64,000 bases of DNA from Alistipes dispar (GCF_006542685.1 NZ_AP019736.1:2034001-2098000), one strand, 5' to 3'. Positions 43,924 to 53,356 are shown, numbered from the stretch's first letter. The notes: a model not told the origin generated them from the sequence alone. A program made the numbers and translations.

Positions 43924-45456
43924 TCAGAACAGGAATCCGCAGGCCGCCGTGAGGTTGTGTTCCGCCAAGCCTCCTTCGTAGAGGCGGGGGCTCCAGCCGG
44001 CCTCCGCGAAGCAGGCGGTGCGTCCCCGCAGGCGGCGTTCGGCGCGGAAGCCCGCCTCGGGGGCCAGTGTCCGGCTGTTCAGCCGTTCGGCCGTGCCGGT
44101 CAGGTATTCGGCCAGGTAGTCCGCCAGCCCGGGGAGCGAGAGCGTTCCGGAAGGGGCTCCGTAGCAGCCTATGCCGAGCGAGGCTTTGAACCTCCAGCGG
44201 GCGAAGAGCCATTCCGCATGGCCCCGGAGCGAACCTCCGAGCCGCGAGAGCGTCATTTCGCGCGCCGGCCAGAGGTATTCGGCCGCAGACTGCTGCCATT
44301 CGACGCCGGGGCGGAGCGCATAGCGGCGGTTGCCGCGCCGCCATTCGACGGTCGCTTCGGCCCCGGCCTGCCAGATGCGGTTCTCGTACATCGCCTGCCG
44401 GTCCACGGGCGTCCCCTGTCCGGTGCGGTCGGCGACCATTTCGATCCCCAGCCGTTGCGAGCGGGCCGCATACGCCCCGAGGCTCCAGCGTCCGGCGCGG
44501 TAGGCGACGTGCGCTTCGCCCCGCTGCGTGCGGAGGGTGCTGACGGGGATGGAGTTGTTCGGTCGGTAGTTCCGGTCCGTGGTGAACCGGCTGTATTCGG
44601 CGCGGGCGTACCACCCTTCGGGACGGTGCGGCATGAGCTGCGCCGCCACGGCGTATCCGCGGCCGGTATAGGCGGTGAGCGTGCTGCCCGATTTCCCCGA
44701 GTAGCGTTGCAGGATGCTGCCCAGTCCGGCCATGAAGAGCTCGCGCACGGTGTTGGTTTCGTTGAAGAAGGAGATTCTCGAGTTCTGTTTGTAGAGCCGT
44801 CCCCTGAGGTCGAGGATCAGCACGCTGCGTCCGAGCTCCATGCCGGCGCCGAGCCGGACCGTGAAGTCCGAGACGACGTTGTGAGGCCGGGGATCGACCT
44901 GCCGGTACTCCTGCGCGGCGCGGTAGTCGCCCCGCAGGGCGATGTCGAAGCGGCCGATCCGCCGGGCGTAGCCGCCGCCGAAGGCGTACTCCTCGGTCGT
45001 GAGGTCGCCGCCCACGGAATCCGCCACGATATAGGGATAGAGCAGCAGGTAGTCGGCCGTGGAGTTCCAGCGGACGTTGCGGCGGTTGCCGCGCACGTAC
45101 CGGGCGTCGGCCCAGACGACGCTCCGGTCGTCGAGGCGGCGGAAACTTTCGGCGTAGAATCCGCCGTCGAGCGCTCCGTCGCCGAGCGGTTGCAGCCGCG
45201 CCTCTTCCTCCCGGCGCAGATTCATGCGCACGGCCAGTTGCGAGAGCGACCGGTTCGGGCGTCGGAGCGCGGCGGCGGGCGACGCTTCGTAGAACCGGGC
45301 CGTGGCGTGCTCCGCCTCCGCCTCGGCGAGCGATGCGCGTTCGGAGATTCCCGCCGTGTCGCGCCGGAACGCCGTCGAGTCGGTCCGGGCGGCCGCCGGG
45401 AGGGGCAGCAGAAACAGGATTGTCAGCAGTGCGGCTTTCATGGCGTCGGGTCTCAT
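43924..45456 (-). CDS. DUF6850-like outer-membrane beta-barrel protein
   Basis: 510 aa with signal peptide (LFLLPLPAAAR). Alternating aromatic/polar strands throughout (GWYARAEYSRFTTDRNYR, CFAEAGWSPRLYEGGLAEHN) end in a C-terminal strand ACGFLF, a barrel signal. It fits the DUF6850 type found with DUF4876 genes in Bacteroidota. The ATG at 45456 overlaps the stop of the upstream lipoprotein (ATGA). No plug or TonB box. Confidence 0.72.
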   Translation of the reverse strand: MRPDAMKAALLTILFLLPLPAAARTDSTAFRRDTAGISERASLAEAEAEHATARFYEASPAAALRRPNRSLSQLAVRMNLRREEEARLQPLGDGALDGGFYAESFRRLDDRSVVWADARYVRGNRRNVRWNSTADYLLLYPYIVADSVGGDLTTEEYAFGGGYARRIGRFDIALRGDYRAAQEYRQVDPRPHNVVSDFTVRLGAGMELGRSVLILDLRGRLYKQNSRISFFNETNTVRELFMAGLGSILQRYSGKSGSTLTAYTGRGYAVAAQLMPHRPEGWYARAEYSRFTTDRNYRPNNSIPVSTLRTQRGEAHVAYRAGRWSLGAYAARSQRLGIEMVADRTGQGTPVDRQAMYENRIWQAGAEATVEWRRGNRRYALRPGVEWQQSAAEYLWPAREMTLSRLGGSLRGHAEWLFARWRFKASLGIGCYGAPSGTLSLPGLADYLAEYLTGTAERLNSRTLAPEAGFRAERRLRGRTACFAEAGWSPRLYEGGLAEHNLTAACGFLF

Positions 45457-45857
45457 CGGTTGGCTTGGAGTAACAGGACCGCCGATTCCTGCCCGTTCAC
45501 CCACGTGACGGCTTTCGCCCTGTCGTTGGCATGGTCGGCGCAGTACAGCCGGCGCGTCGTGCCGTCGGCGTAGGTCGCCCGGGCTTCGACGATGAAGTTG
45601 TAGATGCCCCGGCGGAGCCGGACGGTCGTCCGGTTCCGTTCCACCGTTTCCGGGAACGCCGTGCGTTCGTAGGTGTTCAGGTTGTAGAAATAGGAGATGT
45701 CCGTGAGGATTTCGAGCCTCTCCACGGGGCGGCTGTCCGGCATCACGAGCCGGATGGAGACCTCGGTGAAGAGTTCGTTCCCGTCGGGGTGTTCGCAGGC
45801 TGCCGGCAGCAGCAGGGGCAGGCAGCAGAGCGTGCGTATGATGCGGTGTCGGATCAT
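45453..45857 (-). CDS. Small lipoprotein of the TonB receptor operon
   Basis: 134 aa, lipobox LPAAC then EHPDGNE. Beta-rich body (SIRLVMPDSRPVERLEIL) resembling a DUF5074/DUF4843-like Ig-type module but not firmly recognised. It begins 3 nt after the TonB receptor stop and overlaps the next gene, so it is part of the same complex-coding unit. Confidence 0.7.
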   Translation of the reverse strand: MIRHRIIRTLCCLPLLLPAACEHPDGNELFTEVSIRLVMPDSRPVERLEILTDISYFYNLNTYERTAFPETVERNRTTVRLRRGIYNFIVEARATYADGTTRRLYCADHANDRAKAVTWVNGQESAVLLLQANR

Positions 45858-45860
45858 GTC

Positions 45861-48686
45861 TCAGAGTTTGAAATTGACCTCCATGCCGAAATAGGGATCG
45901 GAGTAGCGGCGCGTCCGCCCGCCCGATACGTTGATGTACGAGGGGCTGTAGTCGAACAGCCGGTTCACGAATACCGCCACGGTGAGCCTGTCTCGGTAGA
46001 GGCGTTTGGATAGTTTGAGGTTCACGTACATGCTGAACGGCGTGAGGTCGTAGAGGTACGCGATGTCGCTGACGTCGTCCTTTATCATGTGTTGCAGGAT
46101 GCCGTCGGCGGCCGATTCGTCGGTGAAGGGGTGTTCCCTGAGGTCGGTGTCCAGGTAACTCGCCGGGCGCGGATCGGTCCACTGCCGTTTCCGTCCGGTG
46201 AACCATTGGCATTGGAACGAGGTGGAGAAGATCATCCCCAGCCGCGGAATCTGCGTGTCGAACAGGAAATTGGTGTTGCACAGCTCGTTGTAGAAGCTGT
46301 CCTCCTTGTCGTAAAGGCCGATGTAGGGGTAGGGTTCGCCGCCCGTCACCACGACCGAGGTGGAGATGTACTGCGGCTCGCTGTTCTCGTAGTCGGTCCG
46401 GAAGTAGGCGCCCGAGACGATGAGTTTCGTGGCCAGCGGACGGATGCGCGGGGTCGAGAAGGTGAACTCGACGCCCTGCTTGAGCGTCCGGCTGCCGTTG
46501 GTCGTGCAGCCGGCCAGCGCCAGCCGCTTTTTCTCCTCGTAGGGAAGTCCTTCGAGCGACGGCGGCCCCGTGAGCGCCGAGGCGTCGATGGCCGTCTCGT
46601 CGTAGTCGCGGAACGTGAAGGCGAGGGGGCGTGACGAGGTGCGGAATCCCGAGGTCATGTCCTCCCGGAAGTAGCCCAGCGACAGCCCGAATCCGGCCCA
46701 TTCCGCCCGGCCGCGGACCTCCCATTTGAAGTTGCGGGCGGCCAGCAGACCGTAGTTTGTCGGATCGTATTTGTAAACGATCAGGTTGATGCGCCGCAGT
46801 TCCGGGTCCTCGGGGAAATAGTTCAGTTGCGTGTAGTCGAAATAGACCGGGTCGGGAAAGAGCTGGTCGAGCGTCGGGGTTTTGGTGTGCCAGCCCGTGC
46901 CTCCCGAGAGGGTGAGACGCATCGGATCGCCCGCCACTTCGAATGCCGGCAGCGAGACGGAGAGGTTCAGGCGCGGATCCAGATAGATTTTGCCCTGAAG
47001 CGCATAGCGGCTTCCGAGGTTGGCCATGGCCGTCGCGCGCAGACCCGCCATGGCCTCGATCCGCCATTTCCCGGCCCGGATCACGGTGTTGTCCTCCACG
47101 AAGGCCGAGAGCCGGTGCAGGGCCGGGAGCGCGTCGTAGCGTCTCGGGCGGGTGGACATCAGTTCGGTGATGGGGCGCGTTATGTCGTAGAGCAGTCCGC
47201 CGCCGTAGTTCTTAGCCATCGACCACTCGGCGCCCGCGCGCAGCGTGCTGCGCGTCGAGCGGGTGTTCGCCGCGAAGAGCGCCATCGCCTTGGCGAAGGC
47301 GTAGAACGGCTTGCTCTCCACGCGCAGGGTGGCCTCGTAGCGCGAAGGCAGGATCTCGGCGTCGCAGACCCCCTCCTCCAGCGCCGTGCGGATCGGTACG
47401 TTGGCGCTGGCGATCATGTATTTCCAGCGGTCGGTGATGTCGAAGTCCGCATCGACGGAGGCCGAGAGGTCGAAACTGCGGAAAAAGGCGGATTGCTCCT
47501 TGGCCGCCGCCGAGAAGTTCAATGCGGCCGAAAGGCTGTTGTAGCTCGCCTTGTAACGTTCCAGCGGGCGCCCCGACACCCCTTCGTCGATGTCCTTGTC
47601 GCTCTTGATGCGGTCGAACGATCCGGTGTAGTCGATCGAGCCGCCCAGCGTGTAGCGGTAGTCCGAAGCGGTTTCCCAGCGTTTTTTCATGCGCCACGAA
47701 CCGGTCATGCGGCGGTAGTTCTGCCGCGTGTTGCGCGGGTCGGCGCGGGCGTCGAGGTAGTTCGCGCCGACGTTCATCGTCAGCAGGTCGGCCTTCCCGC
47801 CCCACTCGAATCCCTTGCCGACGTAGAGGAGCTGGCTCTTCAGGTCGGCCTTGAAGCGGGCCTCGAGGTTGCGGCCGCCCTCCTTGCGCTTGATCTTCAC
47901 CAGTCCGCTCGTCAGGTCGCCGTATTCGACCGAGGGGATGCCTTGCACGATCTCCACCGAGGCGATTTCGTCCGTGGGGAGCGTGCGCATGTCGATTCCG
48001 GCGTTGAGCGATACGGGAACGCCGTTGTCGCTCGTCATGCCGCTCGACAGGGAGCCTCCGTACTGCATCGCCGCGTCGTTCGAGAGCGGCCGCCCGTCCA
48101 TGACGAACGAGACGCCCAGCGACGAGGTGGCGTAGTCGGCGTCGGAGGAGGCCGCTTCGCGCAGGCGAATGTGGTTCGATGCCGAGAAGGCCGGATCCGA
48201 CGCCCTTCCGCCGGGGAGCAGTTCGAGCAGGTCCTCGAAGCTCGACGGCTGGAGGTGTTGCATCGCCTCGCGGCCGATGTGCACGGCCGAGACGGGTCCC
48301 CGGACTTCGGTGGCCGTGATGACCACGTCGCGGATTTCCGTCGATACGGCCCGAAGCCTTACGACCCGGTAGATCGCGCTTCCGGACGGGACGGTGAGCG
48401 TCGTGCGCTGCGTGGCGTATCCGATGTAGGAGACCGTGACCTCGTAGCTTCCGGCGGGGAGCGCGAAACCGCATTTGCCGGCCGCGTCGGTCGTGGCGGC
48501 GTAAGGCGGCTTTCCCGCATCGGGAACGGCCTTCAGCGCCACGGTGGCGTACTGGAGCGGATTTTTCAGCGAATCGGTTACCTCGAACGTGATTCCCGCG
48601 TCATTGGCCGGGCGCCGCTGCGCTCCGGCGGCGAGGGAAAGGAAGAGGCCCGGAAGGATCAGTAGATATTTCGTCTTGCACCACAT
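45861..48686 (-). CDS. TonB-dependent outer-membrane receptor
   Basis: 941 aa from the ATG at 48686. A signal peptide is followed by a carboxypeptidase regulatory-like domain (SLKNPLQYATVALKA, about 35-115), a plug with DVVITATEVRGPVSAVHIG and DLLELLPGGRA, and a 22-strand barrel ending FGMEVNFKL. The plug core SVEIVQGIPSVEYGDLTSGL is clear. It is not of the SusC type (no SusD partner nearby). Ligand unknown. The longer in-frame start at 48728 lies upstream of the -7 box. Confidence 0.9.
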   Translation of the reverse strand: MWCKTKYLLILPGLFLSLAAGAQRRPANDAGITFEVTDSLKNPLQYATVALKAVPDAGKPPYAATTDAAGKCGFALPAGSYEVTVSYIGYATQRTTLTVPSGSAIYRVVRLRAVSTEIRDVVITATEVRGPVSAVHIGREAMQHLQPSSFEDLLELLPGGRASDPAFSASNHIRLREAASSDADYATSSLGVSFVMDGRPLSNDAAMQYGGSLSSGMTSDNGVPVSLNAGIDMRTLPTDEIASVEIVQGIPSVEYGDLTSGLVKIKRKEGGRNLEARFKADLKSQLLYVGKGFEWGGKADLLTMNVGANYLDARADPRNTRQNYRRMTGSWRMKKRWETASDYRYTLGGSIDYTGSFDRIKSDKDIDEGVSGRPLERYKASYNSLSAALNFSAAAKEQSAFFRSFDLSASVDADFDITDRWKYMIASANVPIRTALEEGVCDAEILPSRYEATLRVESKPFYAFAKAMALFAANTRSTRSTLRAGAEWSMAKNYGGGLLYDITRPITELMSTRPRRYDALPALHRLSAFVEDNTVIRAGKWRIEAMAGLRATAMANLGSRYALQGKIYLDPRLNLSVSLPAFEVAGDPMRLTLSGGTGWHTKTPTLDQLFPDPVYFDYTQLNYFPEDPELRRINLIVYKYDPTNYGLLAARNFKWEVRGRAEWAGFGLSLGYFREDMTSGFRTSSRPLAFTFRDYDETAIDASALTGPPSLEGLPYEEKKRLALAGCTTNGSRTLKQGVEFTFSTPRIRPLATKLIVSGAYFRTDYENSEPQYISTSVVVTGGEPYPYIGLYDKEDSFYNELCNTNFLFDTQIPRLGMIFSTSFQCQWFTGRKRQWTDPRPASYLDTDLREHPFTDESAADGILQHMIKDDVSDIAYLYDLTPFSMYVNLKLSKRLYRDRLTVAVFVNRLFDYSPSYINVSGGRTRRYSDPYFGMEVNFKL

Positions 48687-48697
48687 AATTCCGAGCA

Positions 48698-48729
48698 CAA
48701 AGGTAGAGGGAGGCCGAAAAAGCGGCAAT
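48698..48729 (-). promoter_or_regulatory. Promoter of the TonB receptor operon
   Basis: ATTG (48726-48729), 20 nt, TACCTTTG (48698-48705) on the minus strand. The ATG is only 12 nt past the -7 box, so the leader would be very short. Confidence 0.65.
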
Positions 48730-48895
48730 CCCCAATAATAGGTAATTTGCGTCGGAAACCTACTCCGAAAGAGGGAGCCGTATTTTGGGATGCCCTTCCG
48801 GTTTTCCGGGGCGGGTGCTGTCCGTCCGCCGGTCCGTCCGTCGGTCCGGACCTTTCTCCGGAAACCTGTTCCGGACCCGGAAAGAGGCGGATACG

Positions 48896-48930
48896 AAAAA
48901 TCCGGGATCCCCTCGGAAGGGAATCCCGGA
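48896..48930 (-). terminator. Terminator of the SusCD operon
   Basis: 12-bp stem (one G-T pair) TCCGGGATTCCC/GGGGATCCCGGA around TTCCGA with TTTTT on the minus strand, 24 nt past the last SUMF1 gene. Confidence 0.9.
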
Positions 48931-48953
48931 CGCCCGGTAAGAATGTGAACTTT

Positions 48954-51014
48954 TTATTTTTTGGTGAGGGCGATGCGGAATCCGATGCCGTCTCCTTTCG
49001 AATCCGGCGTATTGATACGGCTGTAGATGTAATAGATCGACGAGTCGGAGCATTTGAAGTCGCCGCCCCGCTGGTAGCGGTAGTCCTCCCACGAAGGAAG
49101 CCCTTCGGGACCCGGAGCTCCCGTGGGGTCCGTTTCCGGTCCGGTCGGTTCCTTTCCGTACGGCCATTTCCAGTCGTACACCCATTCATAGACGTTGCCG
49201 CTCATGTCGTGGATGCCCAGCTCGTTGGGTTGCTTGGTCCCCACGGGGTGCGGCTGCTCGTCCTTCGCGTTGTTCCGGTTCCAGGAGACTTCGTTGGCGT
49301 CGTCGCCGCCGGCATACACGTAGTTTTCCGACCTGTTGCCGCCGCGTGCCGCGAACTCCCATTCGGCGTCGGTCGGCAGACGGTAGCCCGCGGCCGAGGA
49401 GTGGTCGTAAACTACGACGGCCGAGGAGATGCGTCCGCTTCCCTGCTTGTAGGTGACCTGTTCGAACCGGTAGGCCGGTTCGAGCCCCTTGATTTCGCTC
49501 AGCCGGTTGCAGAACTCCGCAGCGTCGTACCACGTGACGCCGGTCACCGGAAGGTCGTCACCCATGACCGTCGATTCGTTGAATCCCATCACTTTGGAGA
49601 AAACGTCCTGCGTCATTTCGTATTTGCCGATGGCGAAATCTTTCGTCAGCGTCACTTCGTGCTTGTTCTCTTTGGGGGATTTCGGGTGATCGCCGAGGAT
49701 GAAGCTGCCGGCCTCGACATCGACCGTCTCCACCTGTACGTCGGTCAGTTCGACTGCCGTGGCGGTGTATTCGACCGTGGTCTGGCCGTCCTCGGAGGTG
49801 ACGGTGTATTTGACCGGCGAGGAGAAGTTCTGGGCCGTACCCGAGGCGGGCGTGAGTTCGGCGTTGGCCGAACAATTGATCGTCGGTGTGAGCGACGAGC
49901 GGTCGAGGTCCGGTCTGACGTAAATGGTGATCGTCTTGGCTTCGGCGTCGAGCAGGGCGCTGTAAACGCCCGGGGTCGGTGCGGAGGTCTCCGGGTCGAG
50001 GAAGAGCATCCGGGTGATCTCGGCATTCGGGTTGGGCAGCATTTCGGCCATGATCGTATAGGTCACCTGCGTTACGCCGTCTTCGGCCGTGATGGTGATG
50101 GTCGCCGGGTCCTTGAAGGAGCTGTCCCACGAATCCACGAACTGAATCTCTCCGGCGGAGGCCCCTTCGGAGATTTCGTATTCCTGATAGGTGTAATACC
50201 AGGGCCATTGGTCGGAGTAGGGGACTTTGAGCAGCACGGTGTGATTCTCCTCGTCGATGATGCCTTCGACCACCGGTTCGGTCGTCACCCTGAACGACAG
50301 CAGCCTGGCTTCGGAACTCTTGGCGACCGAAACGGTGACCGTGTATTCGCTCCGCGACTTTCCGTCCTCGGCCGTCACGGTGTACTTGACCGGCTGGGAG
50401 AAGTCCTGCTCGGCGCCGCTGGCGGGAGAGACGGTCGCGCCTTCCGATACCTCGATGGTCGGAACGAGCCTGGTGACGTCCGTGCCGCGGGTGACCGTGA
50501 CGGCGATCGTCAGGGCCTCCTGGTCGATCGTCGCCGGGCCGCTCTGCTCCTCGAACGAGAAGGCCGTGATGGAGGAGGCGGTCAGCTTGGGCTGCGCCTT
50601 CTGTACGACCGTCAGCGAGACGGGCGTGACGTAGGTGGCGTCGGAGAACACCTCGACGTCGGCCGTGCGTTCGGTCTCCTTGTCGGTGTAGGGGTCGATC
50701 GCAAGGCGGAGCTTGCCGGCCTCCACCGAGGCCTTGCACCAGGCGGTTTCGCCCGTCCCGGAGACCTTCGCCGCCAGATTGAGGTTGCTGATCGCACCGC
50801 CCTCCTCGTCCGTGAGGCCGATCGAGACCGTCGCGCCGGAGGCGGTGACGGTGAGCTTGTTCTGAGAGAAGACGACGTTTTCGACACCGGAAAGCGGTGC
50901 GAATCCCAACGTCACGGGGTCGGGGGTGTCGGGGTCGTCGCTGCATGCGGCGAGGGCCGCCGCGGCGAAAATCCCCATGGCGAAGATTCGCCGGATATTG
51001 CGGAATTTTTTCAT
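48954..51014 (-). CDS. SUMF1-domain lipoprotein with DUF5018-like repeats (A)
   Basis: 686 aa, lipobox ALAAC then SDDPDTPD. The middle (about 140-440) has repeated beta modules of DUF5018 type, marked by DFSQPVKYTVTAED and NFSSPVKYTVTSED. The C-terminus (about 455-686) is a formylglycine-enzyme-like domain: GKYEMTQDVFSKVMG, GYRLPTDAEWEFAARGG and GNVYEWVYDW. At the FGE active site the sequence reads FKCSDSSIYY, so only one of the two copper cysteines is kept; oxidase activity is unlikely. More probably a surface scaffold. Start 51014 avoids an upstream frame without signal peptide. Confidence 0.85.
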   Translation of the reverse strand: MKKFRNIRRIFAMGIFAAAALAACSDDPDTPDPVTLGFAPLSGVENVVFSQNKLTVTASGATVSIGLTDEEGGAISNLNLAAKVSGTGETAWCKASVEAGKLRLAIDPYTDKETERTADVEVFSDATYVTPVSLTVVQKAQPKLTASSITAFSFEEQSGPATIDQEALTIAVTVTRGTDVTRLVPTIEVSEGATVSPASGAEQDFSQPVKYTVTAEDGKSRSEYTVTVSVAKSSEARLLSFRVTTEPVVEGIIDEENHTVLLKVPYSDQWPWYYTYQEYEISEGASAGEIQFVDSWDSSFKDPATITITAEDGVTQVTYTIMAEMLPNPNAEITRMLFLDPETSAPTPGVYSALLDAEAKTITIYVRPDLDRSSLTPTINCSANAELTPASGTAQNFSSPVKYTVTSEDGQTTVEYTATAVELTDVQVETVDVEAGSFILGDHPKSPKENKHEVTLTKDFAIGKYEMTQDVFSKVMGFNESTVMGDDLPVTGVTWYDAAEFCNRLSEIKGLEPAYRFEQVTYKQGSGRISSAVVVYDHSSAAGYRLPTDAEWEFAARGGNRSENYVYAGGDDANEVSWNRNNAKDEQPHPVGTKQPNELGIHDMSGNVYEWVYDWKWPYGKEPTGPETDPTGAPGPEGLPSWEDYRYQRGGDFKCSDSSIYYIYSRINTPDSKGDGIGFRIALTKK

Positions 51015-51073
51015 GGTCGTTTTTTTGATGGATGATGGGGAAGGGAGCGCCTCCTCGGCTGGAGGCGTGAAGA

Positions 51074-51107
51074 ACGGAAGGGGCCGCATGGACCCGACCC
51101 CTTCCGT
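51074..51107 (-). terminator. Hairpin between the two SUMF1 genes
   Basis: 10-bp stem ACGGAAGGGG/CCCCTTCCGT with a 14-nt loop in the 112-nt gap. No T-run, so it may only reduce expression of the last gene or stabilise mRNA ends. Confidence 0.45.
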
Positions 51108-51126
51108 CGAGGGCCGGCAGGACGGA

Positions 51127-53304
51127 TCAGCGGCGGATCACGACGCGGAATCCGATTCCCGACTGGCGGCACATGTTGTTGGGATTCATGTCGATACCGC
51201 CGGCTTGCAGACTCCAGTAGGTGATACGCAGGTTCCATTCGCTCGACGTGTCGTAGTCGCCGCCGCGGATAAATGCCAGGTCGTCCGCATCGCACGGCTC
51301 GTCAGGCCCGAACGGATCGGTCACCTCGTCGGTCGAGGGGAAGTCGCTCATGTAGGGGCGCTCGTACCAGTCGTGGTTCCACTCTCCGACGTTTCCGCAC
51401 ATGTCGTGGATTCCGATCGGATTGGCCGGTTTCTCGCCCACGGGGTGCGTCTTCTCGCCCTCGTTCTCGCGCCACCAGCCCATTTCGAGCGGGTTGTCGC
51501 CTCCGGCGTAGAGATAGCTGTATTGGGCGATTCCCTCTGCGCCGCCCTTGGCCGCATACTCCCATTCGGCCAGCGTCGGCAGGCGGTATCCCGTCGCGCT
51601 CATGTCGCAGTTGCGCGTGGCCGTGAGGATGCGGCCGCTGCCGTCCTGTCCGTACTGGATGTCGGAGAGGTTGTAGAAAGTCGTGTAGCCTTCGCGTTTG
51701 CTCAGTTCGTCGCAGAACTGCATGGCATCCCAGATGGAAACGCTTTCGACCGGGTGGGTGGCTCCTTCCTTCTTGAACTCCGAGGGGTTGAAGCCCATCA
51801 CCTCCTCGAACTGCGCCTGCGTCACCTCGTATTTGCCGATCGAGAACGACGTGAGGTTGCAGTAGCGGGCGTTCCCGATGACGCTTGTCGGATCGGGGCT
51901 GTCGCCTTGCAGGAAACGGCCGCCCGGAACGTCTATGAGCTCGATGAGTTGCGCGCCGACCTTGGTTCCGTCCTGCGAGATGCCGACCGAGCCGCTGCCG
52001 AAAAGCTTGGCTCCCGAGTTGTCGGTGCACGATACGGCGATCGTGGCGCGGCGGGCGTTCTCATCGGTGTTGGGATCGACCGTGAAGGTGAATGCGCCGG
52101 ACGCGTCCACCTGGCTGACCTTCACCCAGGCGGCCGCTGCGCCGGACTTGGCGTCGGTGGCCTCGACCGCGAAGGTGTAGCCCGTCAGGTCGGCGATCGG
52201 GCTGCCCGAATAGGTCAGCGATACCTTGACCGTCGTGGCCGCTGCGGCGCCTCCCGCCACGACCGTATAGTTGTTGCCCGAGAGGGTTACGCCTGCGGCG
52301 GGCTCTGCGGAGGTGTCGAGCACCACTTCGCCGCCGACGGTCAGCGTGACGGTGTATTCCCGGGTGGTTTTGCTGTCTTCGGCCGTCACGGTGTATTTCA
52401 CCGGCTGGGAGAAGTCCTGCGTGCTGCCGCTGGCGGGGGATATCTTGGCGCCTTCCGAAACCTTGATGACCGGAGCCAGCGACGAGAGGTTCGTACCCGC
52501 CTTCATCACCGCCTTGACGGTGTTTTCGCCGATTTCGGCCTTGCCGATCTGTCCGGGAACCGTGAACTCGAGGATCTCGGCTTCATGGCTCTTCTCCTCC
52601 TCGACCACCACGGCGGCCTGGTATTCCTGCCTGGTGATTCCGTCTTCGGCCGTCACGGTGTATTTCACCGGCTGGGAGAAGTCCTGCGCCTCGCCGCTGG
52701 CCGGCGACACGCTGGCTCCGGCCGAAATCTCGATTTCGGGCGTCAGGGCCGTGACGTCGGTTCCGAACGGCACGTTCACCGTGATCGTCATCTTCTCGTA
52801 GTCGATTTCGGCGGGCTGGGTCTGCTCCGGGATCGAGAAGTCGAGGATGTGGGCTTCGGCGCTCTTGGGTGTGGGAGCCTGCACGACCTTGAAGGTGAAC
52901 GGGTTGATCGAGACGCCGTTGCCCGATCCTGTGAGGCGCACGTCGATCGAACGGGCCGCTTCGCCGCCTTCGTAGGGCTGGACGGTGAATTGCAGCGCAT
53001 TGTTCTTCGGTTCGATCTGGCACCACTCTTCGGAGGCGCTGTTGTTCGACAGTTCGACCTGGAGCGTTACGCCGCTCAGGGCCGAACCGTCGGCCTTCTT
53101 GACGGCGATCGAGGCCGAGGGATAGATGCCGTTATTGCTTACGTTGAGCGTGTTGGCCGAGAAGCTCACGCCTGTCAGAGAGGTCGAGGGGGAGAGAGTC
53201 ACATCGGTCTTGACACCGTTTTCGCCGGTGTCGTCGTCGCTGCACGCCGCGAAGGAGCACGCCGCGAGCGCGAGGGCGAAGCCATACTGGAAGATACGTT
53301 TCAT
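51127..53304 (-). CDS. SUMF1-domain lipoprotein with DUF5018-like repeats (B)
   Basis: 725 aa, lipobox SFAAC then SDDDTGEN. Beta modules at about 145-330 carry DFSQPVKYTVTAED twice; more Ig-like modules follow, with SLTYSGSPIADLTG. The C-terminal SUMF1-type domain has GKYEVTQAQFEEVMGF, GYRLPTLAEWEYAAKGG and GNVGEWNHDW. Both FGE cysteines are missing (GGDYDTSSEWNLR). It is a diverged duplicate of the next gene, sharing near-identical DNA in the repeats. Confidence 0.85.
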   Translation of the reverse strand: MKRIFQYGFALALAACSFAACSDDDTGENGVKTDVTLSPSTSLTGVSFSANTLNVSNNGIYPSASIAVKKADGSALSGVTLQVELSNNSASEEWCQIEPKNNALQFTVQPYEGGEAARSIDVRLTGSGNGVSINPFTFKVVQAPTPKSAEAHILDFSIPEQTQPAEIDYEKMTITVNVPFGTDVTALTPEIEISAGASVSPASGEAQDFSQPVKYTVTAEDGITRQEYQAAVVVEEEKSHEAEILEFTVPGQIGKAEIGENTVKAVMKAGTNLSSLAPVIKVSEGAKISPASGSTQDFSQPVKYTVTAEDSKTTREYTVTLTVGGEVVLDTSAEPAAGVTLSGNNYTVVAGGAAAATTVKVSLTYSGSPIADLTGYTFAVEATDAKSGAAAAWVKVSQVDASGAFTFTVDPNTDENARRATIAVSCTDNSGAKLFGSGSVGISQDGTKVGAQLIELIDVPGGRFLQGDSPDPTSVIGNARYCNLTSFSIGKYEVTQAQFEEVMGFNPSEFKKEGATHPVESVSIWDAMQFCDELSKREGYTTFYNLSDIQYGQDGSGRILTATRNCDMSATGYRLPTLAEWEYAAKGGAEGIAQYSYLYAGGDNPLEMGWWRENEGEKTHPVGEKPANPIGIHDMCGNVGEWNHDWYERPYMSDFPSTDEVTDPFGPDEPCDADDLAFIRGGDYDTSSEWNLRITYWSLQAGGIDMNPNNMCRQSGIGFRVVIRR
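52375..52421. repeat. 47-bp repeat, copy 1 (copy 2 at 52642-52688)
   Basis: Identical 47-bp direct repeat encoding part of two DUF5018-like modules in gene B. A third, diverged copy is at 50364-50410 in gene A. Such repeats can recombine and change the number of modules. Confidence 0.85.
52642..52688. repeat. 47-bp repeat, copy 2
   Basis: Exact copy of 52375-52421, 220 nt further along in the same gene. Confidence 0.85.
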
Positions 53305-53356
53305 AATGCGATTGTTTTTAAGGGTTTTCGAATGGATGTGTCCGTTGGCCGGGGGC

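Noticed and set aside
43924..47067. Long minus-strand frame (1047 codons) as a single fused protein
   Set aside because: Only the last 510 codons have barrel character with a signal peptide; the upstream part is antiframe of the TonB receptor and the ATGA overlap sets the true start.
48954..53304. Sulfatase-activating formylglycine-generating enzymes
   Set aside because: Active-site cysteine pair is incomplete or missing and no sulfatase is nearby.
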